From assembly GCA_021229015.1 (NCBI GenBank), contig CM037789.1, positions 41,080,926 to 41,144,925 of the forward strand: DNA of 64,000 nucleotides, given 5' to 3'. The notes under the pieces were generated by a model, which was not told the origin of the DNA, did no database searches, and saw only the letters and a program-made list of their open reading frames with translations. The stretch comes from Solen grandis (taxonomy: Eukaryota; Mollusca; Bivalvia; Adapedonta; Solenidae). The position numbers and the translations under genes were made by a program. Below are positions 46,467 through 59,239 of this stretch, one piece after another; position 1 is the stretch's first letter, and the number at the start of each line of letters is the position of its first letter.

Positions 46467-48466
46467 AGCATCATTGTCGTCGACGTGGTGCTTGTGTTTA
46501 TTTTCATCTGCAGCTACTTCCATCTCCATGAAATTATTTCACTGGAGCAAAATGATTGTTTTTTTTCAAATACGTCAAAGAAGCTGTCACAATAGCATCC
46601 TATACAGAAAAACAATACACCACGTTGCTAAAATAAAGGAAGATAAATGTAGACAGTTATCTCGGGGTCCATGTAGAAACACAGTGAAATATACACATAT
46701 TTCGAACACATGCTTTGTCTCCGGACTTTTATCAGCACAAATTTGTTTCCTCTCAATTCAATGTTGATATAAAGATACACAGAGGATTGGAGTTGGTATG
46801 ATTTAAATATACAATATAGATGAAATAAAATGATTAACAAATTGGCAGTTGCCATGGCAATGTCCTGCTTAACGGTCAATTTTTAGAGTGTTTTCTAGAA
46901 TATGAAATATAAAAGTTTTTTCTTTGTTTTTCTTTCTTTCTTTTTTGTCACTTCCTTTCTAAAGTAGAATTGTAGAAATAGAAATACTATATGTATTGTC
47001 AGCGCATCTGATTTCATTTATCCATTTATTCTCGTGACGTGTAGACAATAACCATCAAATCATTCAGTAATTAATCTACTGGTATTGATTTCAAGTATCC
47101 CTGCCCCCCGATAAGTAGTCAAGGATTGTGTCATCTTACATAATATGGTCTACTGGAATGATTGATCAACTTCTGAACTGTTTAGTAGCCTCGAAATAGT
47201 CATATATAACAATGTTGTATTGATTTCATGTTTTCTGAGAGTAAATAAAATTTGAAATTTTGAATATGCAAAAAGATTAATGCTCTACGACAAAATATGA
47301 ATAAAATGCCCATAATTATTTGCATTTTATCTTCATGAAAAAAAATCTCTTTATACATGTACACACAAGGACTTTAAAAGCGCATCACATGTGAAAATTT
47401 GTCGAATGTTTTATTCTTTGTTTTTCAAACGATTTTAGAGTAATTGTAAATATAATGAGAGATAAATCAGCAATAGATTGGTGCATATATGATGTCCACC
47501 TTTTATTTTATCACTAAAGAAAAAAACGGTTTTAAGGAGGGGCCAACCCATGAACAAAATGACGCTAATTATCGAAGTTTTATACATGGTGCGTTTTTCA
47601 AAATCCTGGAGTATATTTTTGGTGTAATTACATATGAATATCATATTTTAGGCCAATCTGTGGCCAACCAGGGGCTCAGAAGAATAACCGGTATTTATTT
47701 TAAAAGAACAATTTTCTATTTTACCTTGTACAAAATAGACCGATGTATTTGACGAAATCATGTATTTGCCAGAAATTTAGGGTAACTTCTAAGTCGGATA
47801 AAATCTACCAAGACATTTCTCTAGATAATTGATGCTCGCTTTGTTCTTCTATTGCCTGTAGAAATGAATTAATAGACTCCATCCTATATAAAAAATATAT
47901 CCGATTTTACAAATATTTCGGGATATGAAAAAAAATCGTTAGTTTCTTCTCTGGAACTGAACAACTCTCTCAATATTCAAACAATTCGCTGGAAAAAAAA
48001 GAAAACAATGTTTAGAGAAAAAAAACTTCAAAAATATTAACACTCGGATATGATTCGCTATTTCGAAAATTCAAACAGAGATCTAGACCTATAGATAAAA
48101 AGCTCGTATATGAATAACTTTTTTTCTTTCGTCCCAGTGGGGATCCCCCAAAACACCGCAGTGGAAATATGTACAAGCCGGGGTATTTGGTGATTCGGGA
48201 TATGATCAGTAGATGTATGATACAGATATCATCCACGGTAAAAGAGGCTTATCCGAGGATATCGCTTTTATAGTCCTCGGCTCATTTTATTCCCTGCGTG
48301 ATAACAGCACGTGAGAAAATCTAGATATGTTTACTCAAGGAATCGCAAGTCATTTGTATCTTGTAGATGAAACAATCAAATTTTAAGTAATCTTTATGCG
48401 TTTTTATATTTTTTTCGGTGGTACCATTGTGATGCTAAAAACAAAATTAAAATCCTATAACGGCAG

Positions 48467-48469
48467 TAT

Positions 48470-48504
<35 letters not shown>
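48467..48504. repeat. (TTTA)n microsatellite
   Basis: Nine to ten tetranucleotide units. Confidence 0.9.
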
Positions 48505-48505
<1 letters not shown>

Positions 48506-48950
48506 TCATTTAAGACAGTACACGACTGAAGTGGGGATGCATATTCATCGCCAGAAAAATTACCAAAATATATACAAATGTATTAATGTAGTAGTACAAT
48601 ACAGATACAATGAGAAAAGACATTTTGTATCATAAAACGGTGTGTCTCAATCTCCAAATACTTCGCAAATTGCATCAAGGTCCTAAGACCCTTATACAAA
48701 CGTTTCATTATTTTATCTATGATTAATATGTCAGTGTGTATGTTGGGAAAATCATATATACGTACATGATATATGTAGAAAAAAGAACATATTTTGATAT
48801 TATTCTTGCTAGATTTTTTTATATATCTAATATATCCCTTAGATAAAGTCGTCTGATCCCAAAAGACTTAAATAGGATTTATTTCAGCTCCAATATAAAC
48901 ACTGACTTTATGCCAGCTACATCAGCCTCGTTGCAAGTATAATATAAAAA

Positions 48951-48965
48951 GCGCCACCTAGCGAC
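48951..48965 (-). promoter_or_regulatory. CTCF-like motif in the NK intron
   Basis: The minus strand reads CGCTAGGTGGCGC within a local GC-richer island. It matches the AG-R-KGGC-R-S core of the animal CTCF consensus exactly, with mismatches only in the flanking CCA part. Binding is inferred from the motif alone. Confidence 0.45.
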
Positions 48966-49967
48966 GAATTGGTCGAGCTGGGTTTGTATCAGTAACAGCG
49001 TAGTTAATTACTACATGATTAAAACCGAGTATGTTATCACCGGAAACAGGTCTAACGTGAACTTCCGGAACTTGGGCCATCACGAGTGGTTTGAGGACGC
49101 GGAGTAAATACATGGGCACCGGAGTCAGCAAATGAAACTGCGTCATACTGAGGGCTTTGTTCGGCACTTGACATAAATGGCGGACAATAGACTAATTATT
49201 CCACTGTCTATAATGTGAAATAAAGATAAAAACTATACGAGACGGTAACCCCAAAATGACGTAGTTGGTGGGTATTGTAATTATATTGAAATATATATTA
49301 TGATTTCAACAGTTTTAATTTGTCATAAAGCCTTACTAATAATCGATGAATTATTTTTTTTATCGACCCGCAACATCCGGAGGACTTATCTCAGTCTCTT
49401 TCGTGTGCATTTATTTCACGATTTTCACGTGAAAATCATGAAGAAAAATATTTAAACTGAGTAAATAAATTGGCAAGGGCCATTACTGCTCCATGTAATT
49501 TAAAAAAAAAATAAAGATTTAAATAGTATCATACAGAATAAGACCCTAGCCTACGTACTCGTTAGGTTTAAACGCTAATGTACAAATAAAATATGAAATT
49601 AAAGATGTTATCAGCCGAGTTTAGAACTAGCTAGATTCCTGTAGAGCGATAGAAGTTCGGTTCATTCTGCGGCATTTTTCTGTTCCGCTTTGAACCCGGC
49701 AGGATACCAGATTAATGACGAAGACATTAAATATTTGCCGAATTTTCATTTCCAAAAAGCTGTCGGTCCGTGAGATCGAGGTAAAAAGGAATGAAGTCGC
49801 AAAAAGCGCGAAAAAAAAATAATCTCAAACAATATGATTGTTGCTCAGTGGATTAAGAGAGATATACATATAGACAAAGTAACACAAGTATTAGAGGACG
49901 GACGAATATGCCTCTCGAAACGGGTTTAATATATTTCTTGAAGAGATGACAAATTAGATTACTAGAA

Positions 49968-50041
49968 TGCTTGTTTGTTGTTGTTGTTGTAAGTTGTTTT
50001 TGTTTGTTTGTTTGTTGTTGTTGTTGTTGTTGTTGTTGTTT
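49968..50041. repeat. (GTT)n with GTTT interruptions
   Basis: Two runs of GTT triplets separated by GTTTTTGTTTGTTTG. Confidence 0.9.
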
Positions 50042-51593
50042 CTGGAGGGCGCGGGTAATGATCAGCTATTATGCTATTAGGATTTTTTTCAGCGTGAGTT
50101 TATACAACAGGAAACGTTGGTTCATTACGATGCTAGATTGTATATAAACGTTTTAAAATATACATGACAAGACAGTGTGTATTGCATTAACTGAAAGACT
50201 GACAAAAAGTATAAACATACAGAAACTAGACAGACGGAAGGATGGATTGGTGGGCGTCCTTGCCAAAGGAAAGATATCCCATATTTGTTGACACGTCAGC
50301 AACCAAGTTGTAAATGTTTGAGAAACCCGAACACGGAGTTGTAACTTGTTGAGCCCTTCATTTGGATTTTCTTAATTTATGATAAAGTGTACCGTACGTG
50401 CAAAGTAGATTATGTCTCAAAAAAGAAAGCACTTCAAATCTCCAGGACAGCTCTTCAAAATGGTAAGAAGAGCCTTAAAATGTAAGCCATAACCCCAACG
50501 TAACGGTTATTTAGTAATTGCATAAACTAAATTAAAGTGCCCTGCAAATGATTGTGAAAATCCATAAATAGGGAACTGTAAAATGTTAATATTGGAACCG
50601 TTTAAACACATGGTGAACAACATTATTCATTTGTGTTTTATTGTGTAACAGTATTGCTTTGCGGCTTTCTTGTTTAATTTGAGGGACGTATTTATTTATT
50701 TATTCATTTATTTGGGCTAGGGAAACTATAGGGATACAAATATAAACACACCGTTGTTTCCTCCATAACTGAAGAGTATATATGTTTAACTTCATGTGAG
50801 CATTAATCAAATTATAAAAAGAAAAATGTTTTAAAAATCATGGATCTTTATATGAGTGATAAGGGTTTCGAAAGTTACAAAATCCTTAATGCTTAACATC
50901 TTAAATATAGACATAAAATCCAAAATTCCTGTTTCACAAAATATGAAAGTAAATGACTGATGTTGTAACTCCGTGTATAATGACTACAGTGTTTTTTAAG
51001 ATAATACCTAAGTGTTTTCTTAAGGACATAAGCATCCTATTCAGTTTAAGTATTACTTAGCGCGTGGTAAGGTGGCTAAAAATGGGTTGGTTTGTTTAGA
51101 GGATTCTATACATATATATTCAGGGGTTCAAAACTGACAAAATAAGACACTTTGGTGATATATAGAGGAACACCAATTAACTTTTTTTTTTATACGAAAA
51201 TATGTCTGATGCAATAATCAAACCAATAAAAATCCATTAATTATTGAACCTTTGTAACTTAGATCATGTACATGTATAACTACACAAAAAATATTTGTTT
51301 TATAAAAGAAAAGAACCACAGGCGGATTATTTTTTTCAGATCTACTCATAAAAACAACTGGACCTGTGCAGAAAATAAAGTCTCCTTAAAACGTTTTAAA
51401 TAAAGGAACTCAGTTCTTTAAAAACTCAAGAAAATAAACAGTTAAACATAAGAAATCAATTTACATTATGTTGTTGCTGCTGCTACTACTATTACTACTT
51501 TTACAGCTACTGCGTTATATGTTAATATTATTTCTTTTATTCTTACTTTTATTGTTTGTGTTACGTATACTACTAGAACTTGGTTAACATAAG

Positions 51594-51646
51594 ATTCTTC
51601 TTCTTCTTCTTCTTCTTCTTCTTCTTCTTCTTCTTCTTCTTCTTCA
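51594..51646. repeat. (TTC)n microsatellite
   Basis: About seventeen TTC triplets; polyglutamate in the minus frame is an artefact. Confidence 0.95.
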
Positions 51647-52563
51647 GCTGAAACCCTTTCCAATCACTCACACGTTTTAACCTTCAATGTCGACAAGTTT
51701 AGACTGCATCAAGATGCATTTTTATAATTATTTAACAGCAAATCTCGTCACATCTGTAAATCTGTAAACCCGACTAAAAATCTAAGATTTATTGCGTGTA
51801 AGGATTTTTTTTCCCGGGATTTTTTTTTCATTTGTTTGTTTGTCTGTCTGTCTGTTTTTATTTTTCAATAATCTTAATCATTCCTGTTCGCTATAAAATT
51901 AGTTTAGAGGCATGAGTGCATTGCTAGAAGAGTAATGGTTTAATATATCTTTTTGGTAAAAAGGGGGGGTTCTAGTCTGGGGCACCCTCAATATATGGAA
52001 TTTTGTGTCTTAAATAAGTCGGTTGAATATGTTAAGACGCGAAACTTTTCTTCAAGGAATATTCAAAAATCCCATCCCTTGACAATACCAAATCTTAAAG
52101 TATTGCAATATACATACGGTAGTCATGATTTCCCCATTATTTGACAAAATGTGTTTCCATGAATGATAAAAAAAATCTTAAGTACTTTTTGCAAAGCTAG
52201 CCCCACGTTAACTGATCAAGCCTTACATTGTAATAATTTTTATAATGCTTCATCCCGTTGAGAAAAGGGATAATTAAAACTCATTTGACTCCGCCTTCCG
52301 ACCCACCGTTATATTGCGGAGACCACGGGATACGGTAACATATGGGGAAACCAGGGTACAGGGTTAATCTGCGGAAGAAACGAGGCGCGGATTGATAGCA
52401 CGGAACCCCGGGGAGACAAACGTTTGATATTTAGTATGTGCTGAAAATGGTTCGCCGCACGCACTGGGTTTTAAACATTTCACACGACTTGCAAAAGATT
52501 TATCGTTTATTAAATTTGAAACATTTGATTCAAAAGGTCGTTATTTATTAAATATGTAATAAG

Positions 52564-52585
52564 TGTGTGTGTGTGTGTGTGTTGT
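52564..52585. repeat. (GT)n microsatellite
   Basis: About ten GT dinucleotides. Confidence 0.9.
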
Positions 52586-52636
52586 GTTGTTTGTTTGTTT
52601 TTGTTTTTTATCTTACATTATACATTATATTTACCA

Positions 52637-52709
52637 TCATTCATTCATTCATTCATTCATTCATTCATTCATTCATTCATTCATTCATTCATTCATTCAT
52701 TCATTCATT
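52637..52709. repeat. (ATTC)n microsatellite
   Basis: Eighteen ATTC units followed by degenerate CGTTCACTC units to 52745. The reading frames with HSFIHSFI repeats are artefacts. Confidence 0.95.
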
Positions 52710-52787
52710 TATCAAATCGTTCACTCGTTCACTCATTCATTCACTCACATTATCCATTCATTGATTCATTTATCAATTCATTTTTTC

Positions 52788-52818
<31 letters not shown>
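52788..52818. repeat. (TC)n microsatellite
   Basis: About fourteen CT dinucleotides. Confidence 0.9.
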
Positions 52819-52823
<5 letters not shown>

Positions 52824-52979
52824 ATTCAGTTATACAACCAGTCCATATATTTTCTGTATACATATATATCAATGTATCCATCTGTCGAGCTGTACATCCA
52901 TTTTGCCCTTCATTTTGTACTGAATCATTGAATATAGACCAAAGGCACGTTCTTTATCCTTCTCAAACCTCATTTAGTT

Positions 52980-53066
52980 TAACCCTTTACAGTATATCAT
53001 GGAAATAACTCATGGAAACCACAATCAATCCAGACCAGCCTGCGAGTGACACGCGCTGAACGTTTA
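52980..53066 (+). mobile_element. Truncated copy related to the 43.7-kb MITE
   Basis: TTAACCCTTTACAGTATATC at the start, then CAGACCAGCCTGCGAGTGAC, correspond in order to the left end and hairpin arm of the element at 43662-43903. The right half is missing. Confidence 0.5.
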
Positions 53067-53826
53067 CGACTTTTTTCCAACATAAAGTGTATGTCTGTAT
53101 GTCCAAGCTAGTGTCTGAACGGCAAAAGGTTAGACTGACCACCACCTCCCTCTCTCCCCGCCCTCTCTTCCCGGCCTTTTATCCCCTCGGCCACGCCCCT
53201 TACCCCAACCCCGTCTCCCCTCCCTGTCCCGAAAAGCACTCCGTACCTACACGCAAACTCTTAGCAGATGTTCTGCTAAATTGAGATCTTAAGGGGCCGT
53301 AACGATCTTTGATATACTTCGTTTCCATCATGCGTTGGAATTTCATACATTGTTTGATATTTATCTCGAGGAAGTACTATTTTCCTAGTAAAAAGCGGCC
53401 GTTTTGCTAGGATTTTCTGGTACACTGGTGATCAAATTGTTCACAAAACTATACCATTCCTTGAGGCCTATCGAGTTACCTCTGTGGGGATAGATGTTTA
53501 ATATAGCCTGCGTGACCATACAGATTCTGAGTTAATAAATTCTGTGTGTTCGATGGAGAAGCGGGGGAAAAAACATGTATCGGCAAATGATTCTGTAGAT
53601 TTGATTTGACCTTGAATGTAAATATCATCATTTTATAAATATTTCTAGAAAACATTGTACATTTTATCGAAAATATATTGGAAAAATAGTCCGATTCTTG
53701 ATTTTAAAACAATGTTTCGATATTTTTTTTATATTTATTTTAATGTATTTAATTTATATTACTACTTTCAGATAAAAAAAAATGTATCATCATGTTATAA
53801 TCAATGATTTCAAGTCTCAAAAAGTC

Positions 53827-53890
53827 TTCTGTTTTTTTGTTGTTGTTTTTTTTTTTTTTTTTTGTTTTTTTTTGTTTTTTTTTTTTGTGT
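53827..53890. repeat. Poly(T) tract
   Basis: T-runs interrupted by single G; low complexity. Confidence 0.85.
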
Positions 53891-54108
53891 GTTTTTTGAA
53901 AACTATATACAAAATAAACAGAACGATATATAACTGCAGAAATTGAATTGCAGCCACTCGGCGTGTAATTTAAGTTTCTAGGAATGAAGCCGAAATCATT
54001 CACCAAATAGTTGTATAAACAATTTAGATTTCACTCACGTTAAAGTAGCAGATATTTGTGGTATCGTGTAAACAGTGTACAGAATATGGATATAACTATG
54101 TCAAAAAC

Positions 54109-54149
<41 letters not shown>
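54109..54149. repeat. (TC)n microsatellite
   Basis: About nineteen TC dinucleotides. Confidence 0.95.
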
Positions 54150-54150
<1 letters not shown>

Positions 54151-57034
54151 TTCATTCATTTATCTATTTGTCTTTATCGACGTTTCAATGCATGTAAAGT
54201 GTAGGGAAAGAGTTTGGTGTTTATTTATTTTTTCTTCAGATTTTATGATTTTATGATTTTTTTCACACGTAATGGATACAATTATTACACAAAAAGTCGC
54301 GTTCGAATAAATCCCTTAATGCATATTGACATTAGTTAATGCAAAAGTCAGTTTTTGTATCTATGGAGCTTAGATAAACACATGCGTATTACATAGCAGT
54401 TCATGATTTTATGTGGAGTGTAGGGTACAGTAAAGTATCATGGGGTTCATGTGAAACGTACCGGACACGGCTCTGACGTCACTGGACTGGTTCGCACATC
54501 AATAGGGTTTCACAAGGATACCCTGTGACATCAGCGGGGTTCATGCGTGTGACAGTCTTTCATCCGCCGGGTTTATTTCCATCCAGATGACGTGTAAGGC
54601 GGTAAAGGGAGAGAGACTGTTCTCAAATCCCCGAGCTCGGCCCACTATTCCACAATAAAAAACGCCATTAATTTGTAAGTACAGCAGGGACTCAGAACTG
54701 AAGATGGTACGTCCTTAAGGGACCGTTACATAACATGTGACTGGGAGGGGTGTATAAAAACAGTATTTATACAAACCGCTGTATGCATATTGCTCTGAGA
54801 AGTGAACTCTAAAAAGAAGTCAAGAGTGCGGCAATGCGCGAAAAAAAAATATATTAATATCACGAACGGTTAACCAGGGAGCTAGGCGAAAATGAAATTG
54901 CTGCAAAATGGGAAAGTCGCGGATTTTTATGAATGATAATTATGGCAACTGCAGTAAAAACCCAATCCTTAATTAGCAATTAGCAAATGTCACGCTGGAC
55001 TGAAGTGGTTTTCGAAATAATAAAAAAAGATATAGAGTTCTTTGAATTGTGAATAAGACAGAAAATATTGGTATATGCACAATTATTTCTGATTAATTGG
55101 TCCATTTCTGCTGCTGCTACTGCTGTTGTTGTTGCTGATGATGTTTCTACTGACCATTTTTCTATCTGTATTATATTGAAATAAAGTACAGACTTCACCG
55201 ATTATTGAAATTAAAGTCGATTTACGCCTTGTCTGCATAATACATTGTATATTTTTTTAACTTTGATATACTAATTATTTACATTGTTTTTTTTATACAT
55301 TACGTATATTCAGTTCTCTTATTAAGTCTTTTTTACGAGTGTAATAAACACAATATCACGTGATAGTGTACATGATGCACGTGAGTCATGGATGAGCACG
55401 AGTCATATATTGACCTACTCCGGTGAGCCAGCTGAGACCGTTTCAATAGTAGTGTTTAATTGTGGCGAAACTTGAAATAATAACATGATTGACTCATTTC
55501 TTACAAAGATGATCTCATTATTTGTTAAAAGAATAGAAAACGAATATTATTTTCGTTTATTTTCTCGAATGGGATTTTTAAAAATTTTTTTACTTCTTTT
55601 TTAAGGTAAGAAAATATTTTAGCTGTAGATTAACTGGTGATTTTTTTTTCTTCAGAAATATGATCAAAATGTAATAAAGTATTTAGATCTACAGTTTTAT
55701 AAAGCTGTCATACCATTGGGTTACCTGTCAACCCCGAAACAATACCAAATACCAAATTGTTCCAGTTTTGTTCTGTTTTCACTTTAAGGCTTCCAGTTAA
55801 CAAAGCAGCCTCTCGCTGTTTTTACTATCCGCGGTTAGGAATAAACAACTTTCCTCCGCATACAACAGAAAAACAAAAGGCACACACTAGATAAACTCTT
55901 CGGCATATCCATTTATTACATCGCTTGTCCATTAGTGAAATCTGTTGAATTTCCCCTGATGGACGAACGTCGGCAATGCTTCCTCCATCCTCACCAGATC
56001 CATTGTATTAATTTTCTGCAACTGGGTTAACGTTTCCTGAAGTCTCTATTGTTTTTACTTACAAGGCATATTTCATCAACTTGTATAAAATAGGACCGCG
56101 TCACATAAACATAGCCCACCCATTGCCGGCGGCATGCTGATGAACAGCCGACCGTTCGTCGTGATGAATGACTTTTAGTCTGACAGCGCCGTAAATACAG
56201 CTCGCATTTCAAATATACCATGGAATAAATATTTGTACAAATTAGATATGCACAGCCTCCATTTTAACCTAACCCACCTACCCTTGAACAATCAAATTGT
56301 AATTTACAATGGGGGGAGATAAAAACTGCAATGCCGGTTGTGGCTGCAAATGGCGCTGCTTCGGCAATATCGTATTTCTGACTTCCACAGAAATTCTAAC
56401 CATTTTTAAATAGTTGTTTTCTGCCCTCATTTTCATATTATAACAGATTGCTTTCGCCTCAGGCGCATAGCTACATATACGTTCGAAAATTTCTGGAGAT
56501 ATGTTTTCTGTATATGATATTCTTGGTGTAAAGTCATTTCGCCCCTAACCTGTTTGTTGACTCTCTGCGACAACCCCTTTTATCATCATGTCGATTGCAT
56601 TTCTTTTATTTCAATTACCTTCAATCATTTTTAAGGGGGGGGGGGGTATTACTGTTTTTGTTGATTTTTTTTTTTTGGGGGGGGGATGCATGTTAATGTA
56701 CTTAATGTATTTTAGGGAAACTCCATGCTGAAATCATTTTTTTTATTTTTAACTCATTATCTGTAGCATGTAATTATTCGTAGATTTCATTTTATGATTG
56801 TATAGATTACATATCTATATTAAGAAATAATGAAGAAATGTTGACTTTTTATGATGTTTTTCCATTTCATTAAGCCCAATGTAAGGCGCTGAACAAGATA
56901 AACTCTATCTGATTTTCATGATTTTTTTTCGACGAATTTATTATTTGAAAAAAAAAAATCTGTTGCTTGTTTAGTTCATTGATACTAAAGCTATAAGTTG
57001 TATAAGCTGATATAGTAGTAGCGTATCATGGTCA

Positions 57035-57310
57035 TTGTGCATGGTTGGATATATGACTGGTTGGAAAGATGATTGGTTGGAGAGATATTGGTTGTGTATG
57101 GTTGGTGTGTTGTTGTTGGTTGGTTATTGGATGATTGATTGGTTTGGTGATTGGTTGAATATGCTTGGTTGGTTGGATATATGTTTAGTTGGTTAAATGA
57201 TTGGTTCGATAGATGATTGGTTGGATATATGATTGGTTGGATATAAGGTCCGTTGGATAGTTGGTTGAATGGATAGATAGTTCGTTCATTAGTTGGTTTG
57301 CTGGTCACTT
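57035..57310. repeat. TTGG-based degenerate minisatellite
   Basis: Repeated GGTTGGATATATGATTGGTT-like units with TTGG spacing of 4, 8, 12 or 16 bp. The Asn/Gln/Pro/Ser-rich minus-strand frame is a translation of this array. Confidence 0.8.
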
Positions 57311-57969
57311 GTCGGTGGATGGATTTCTTGTTGGAGTGACGTGGGCATTTCGTGTACATGTATAATAAAGTTATCCATTTATATACAATATGGTTTTACA
57401 GCAGTGGAAAGCGTTTCAATTTATTTAAGGAGTAGTATGGTCAGCTGTTTTAAGCTTACATTTCCCAAAGCATCTTTATTTGTTTCTGGCGATTTTCAGA
57501 AAGTAAACCAAAAGTTATTATCTTCTTTGATTATTTGACAAATATTAGTTGAAGGCGCAAACAAAACTTTTCCATATACTGTACTTTTTTTGCCGATTTG
57601 AAGAACAAATGCAAAAATTAATAACTAAAGATTAAATGCAAAGGTGTTCTTTATACGAAGCGAATCTAATATTGCATTTAAAACAAAATGAACATAAAGG
57701 TTACTAATGTACGTGTTTGCTACGTATCCCTCTTCATACCACGCCTGTACGCCTAAAGGAAAATAAAATGCTATTTTTAGTTCAGATATATTTTATCTTT
57801 ATCAAACAATTTGAATAGTGCAAAATAGCTATTAGTCTAACTCCAAATTTTTAACATACTCATTTGCAAAAGGAAAGGATGCACCCAGGTTTCGTTAATT
57901 TAAAGTTTTTCTTTTCTTTTCTTTCCATAATATATTATGTTTGGCTTTTTTTTTTTTTTCAAAAGTTTG

Positions 57970-58120
57970 ACATTTAAGTAGTGTTGTTTACAGACGTAAC
58001 ATAACTTATTTCTGGAAGTGGTGTTGTTTACGGACGTAACATAACTTATTTCTGGAGGGGATATTACATTTAAGTAGTGTTGTTTACGGACATAACTTAT
58101 TTCTGGAAGGGATATTACAT
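57970..58120. repeat. Three-copy repeat upstream of NK exon 2
   Basis: Three units of GTGTTGTTTACGGACGTAAC, then ATAACTTATTTCTGGA and ATATTACATTTAAG. The third unit is short by a few bases (GGACATAACTT). Confidence 0.8.
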
Positions 58121-58306
58121 TTAAGGTAATCCATCCATCATTAAATTGTGATAATGGTCCATCAAGTGAATTTGGAAATTTATAGTAAATAGACTTACAA
58201 CAAAATAGCCTATAACTCCAAGTCAATGGATGCTTGCATCTGCACTGAAGTCTTTTTAAGCATTTTAAGGACCATGATTATAATTTAATGATGGATTACC
58301 TTAAAT
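58119..58306. mobile_element. 188-bp inverted-repeat element next to NK exon 2
   Basis: Left ATTTAAGGTAATCCAT.CATC and right GATGGATTACCTTAAAT are reverse complements. The inverted match continues for about 40 bp (TTAAATT.T.AT.ATGGTCC). The right end lies 136 bp before the exon 2 acceptor. MITE-like; no clear target duplication. Confidence 0.7.
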
Positions 58307-58442
58307 TTACGAAAACATAAATGCACATTCTAATTCTCTCGGGTTAGTTTACATGGATGAATAGTTGATTGTTATAATAACAAATTGTGCTTTTCGACAA
58401 CCGTTTGAAAAAAACAACAACACCGTCTTTAATTTATTGCAG

Positions 58443-59023
58443 ATACTGCTGGTCTAATTCAGTCCGATGAAAATGCCTCAGACTGCGAGAAATCCGACAG
58501 CGCCACCATTAAGAAGGAGCCGGGTACAGGCGATTGTCAGATCATCAAACAACGCCAGAGAAGAAAGCCTAGGGTTCTATTTTCTCAACAACAAGTTTTT
58601 GAACTAGAAAGACGTTTTAAACAACAACGGTATCTGTCGGCACCCGAACGAGAGCAGTTGGCAAACATGCTCAAGCTAACATCCACTCAAGTTAAAATCT
58701 GGTTCCAAAACCGCCGGTATAAGTGCAAACGCCAAAAGATTGACAGAAATATCGAGCTTTCGACCATGTCGGTACCCCGACGGGCGCCTGTGACAGTGAC
58801 AATGCGGGACGGGAAGCCATGTATGCTAGGAAGCAATATGCCCCCGTCATACCCGGCGGCGCCGTACAATGTTAATATGTTCCCGTCATATTCCACGTCT
58901 TACACTGCCCCATCTTATAACAGTGTGAACATGGGCAGTCTCCCGCCTGTCAATCAGATTTCGCCTCAGGGTGGGGGCTATGTACAGCAACCCATGCACC
59001 AGTCTGGTATCCGGGCGTGGTAA
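58443..59023 (+). CDS. NK4: NK4/tinman/Nkx2-5-class homeobox gene, exon 2 with homeodomain
   Basis: The exon follows TTTAATTTATTGCAG and completes the phase-1 codon left by exon 1, then encodes 192 residues to TAA. The homeodomain is 58559-58738 ([10 protein letters not shown] to YKCKRQK) with F8, L16, F20, W48, F49, N51 and R53. Tyr54 is the signature of NK2-class proteins binding CAAGTG-type sites. [28 protein letters not shown] and the intact NK2-specific domain ([20 protein letters not shown], 58772-58831) match Nkx2-3/2-5/2-6 and not the Nkx2-1 or Nkx2-2 groups. The protein ends GIRAW, as in Nkx2-5. [13 protein letters not shown] stretch and IKKEPG (possible sumoylation) precede the homeodomain. 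Family role: specification of heart and visceral muscle mesoderm. Known protein length in this window: 349 residues, N-terminus missing. Confidence 0.96.
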
Positions 59024-59233
59024 AAATGTTGTTAGGTGTATGAGATTGTTAAAATGACTCTGAAAACAGCAATAGTTTGTATGTGTGTATGTATGGTGTG
59101 TAAAGCATGCTGACAATTACAAAATAGTATAAAAACAAATCAGTGCTGCGATTTCCTGTGTGTAATGTCTAAATGATATACATGTATGAGGTATTAATTT
59201 TTATGTCGTCAAATACTGATTTTATTACCGGTA

Positions 59234-59239
59234 AATAAA
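59234..59239 (+). terminator. Proximal polyadenylation signal of the NK gene
   Basis: AATAAA 211 bp after the stop codon; short 3' UTR if used. Confidence 0.4.

Larger units (their letters stand above)
37518..58442 (+). other. 20.9-kb intron of the NK gene
   Basis: It begins GTAAGT and ends TTTAATTTATTGCAG. Compared with the first 35 kb it has few mobile elements (a 242-bp MITE, one SINE and a 188-bp inverted-repeat element) but many microsatellites. GC-richer islands that may be regulatory lie near 40130-40345, 42080-42260, 48940-49180, 52270-52460, 54460-54660 and 56090-56215. No nested gene or RNA is supported. Long first introns containing enhancers are common in developmental regulators; that role is inference. 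Confidence 0.8.

Noticed and set aside
46293..46595. Poly-His, poly-Ile and poly-Met frames
   Set aside because: They arise from the (ATC)n microsatellite in different frames.
52563..53008. Frames with repeated IHSFIHSF peptides
   Set aside because: They translate the (ATTC)n microsatellite.
44480..58168. NK2-type binding sites (TCAAGTG) at 44480, 49165 and 58162 suggesting autoregulation
   Set aside because: About two to three 7-mer matches are expected by chance in 21 kb on both strands, so this number is not evidence.
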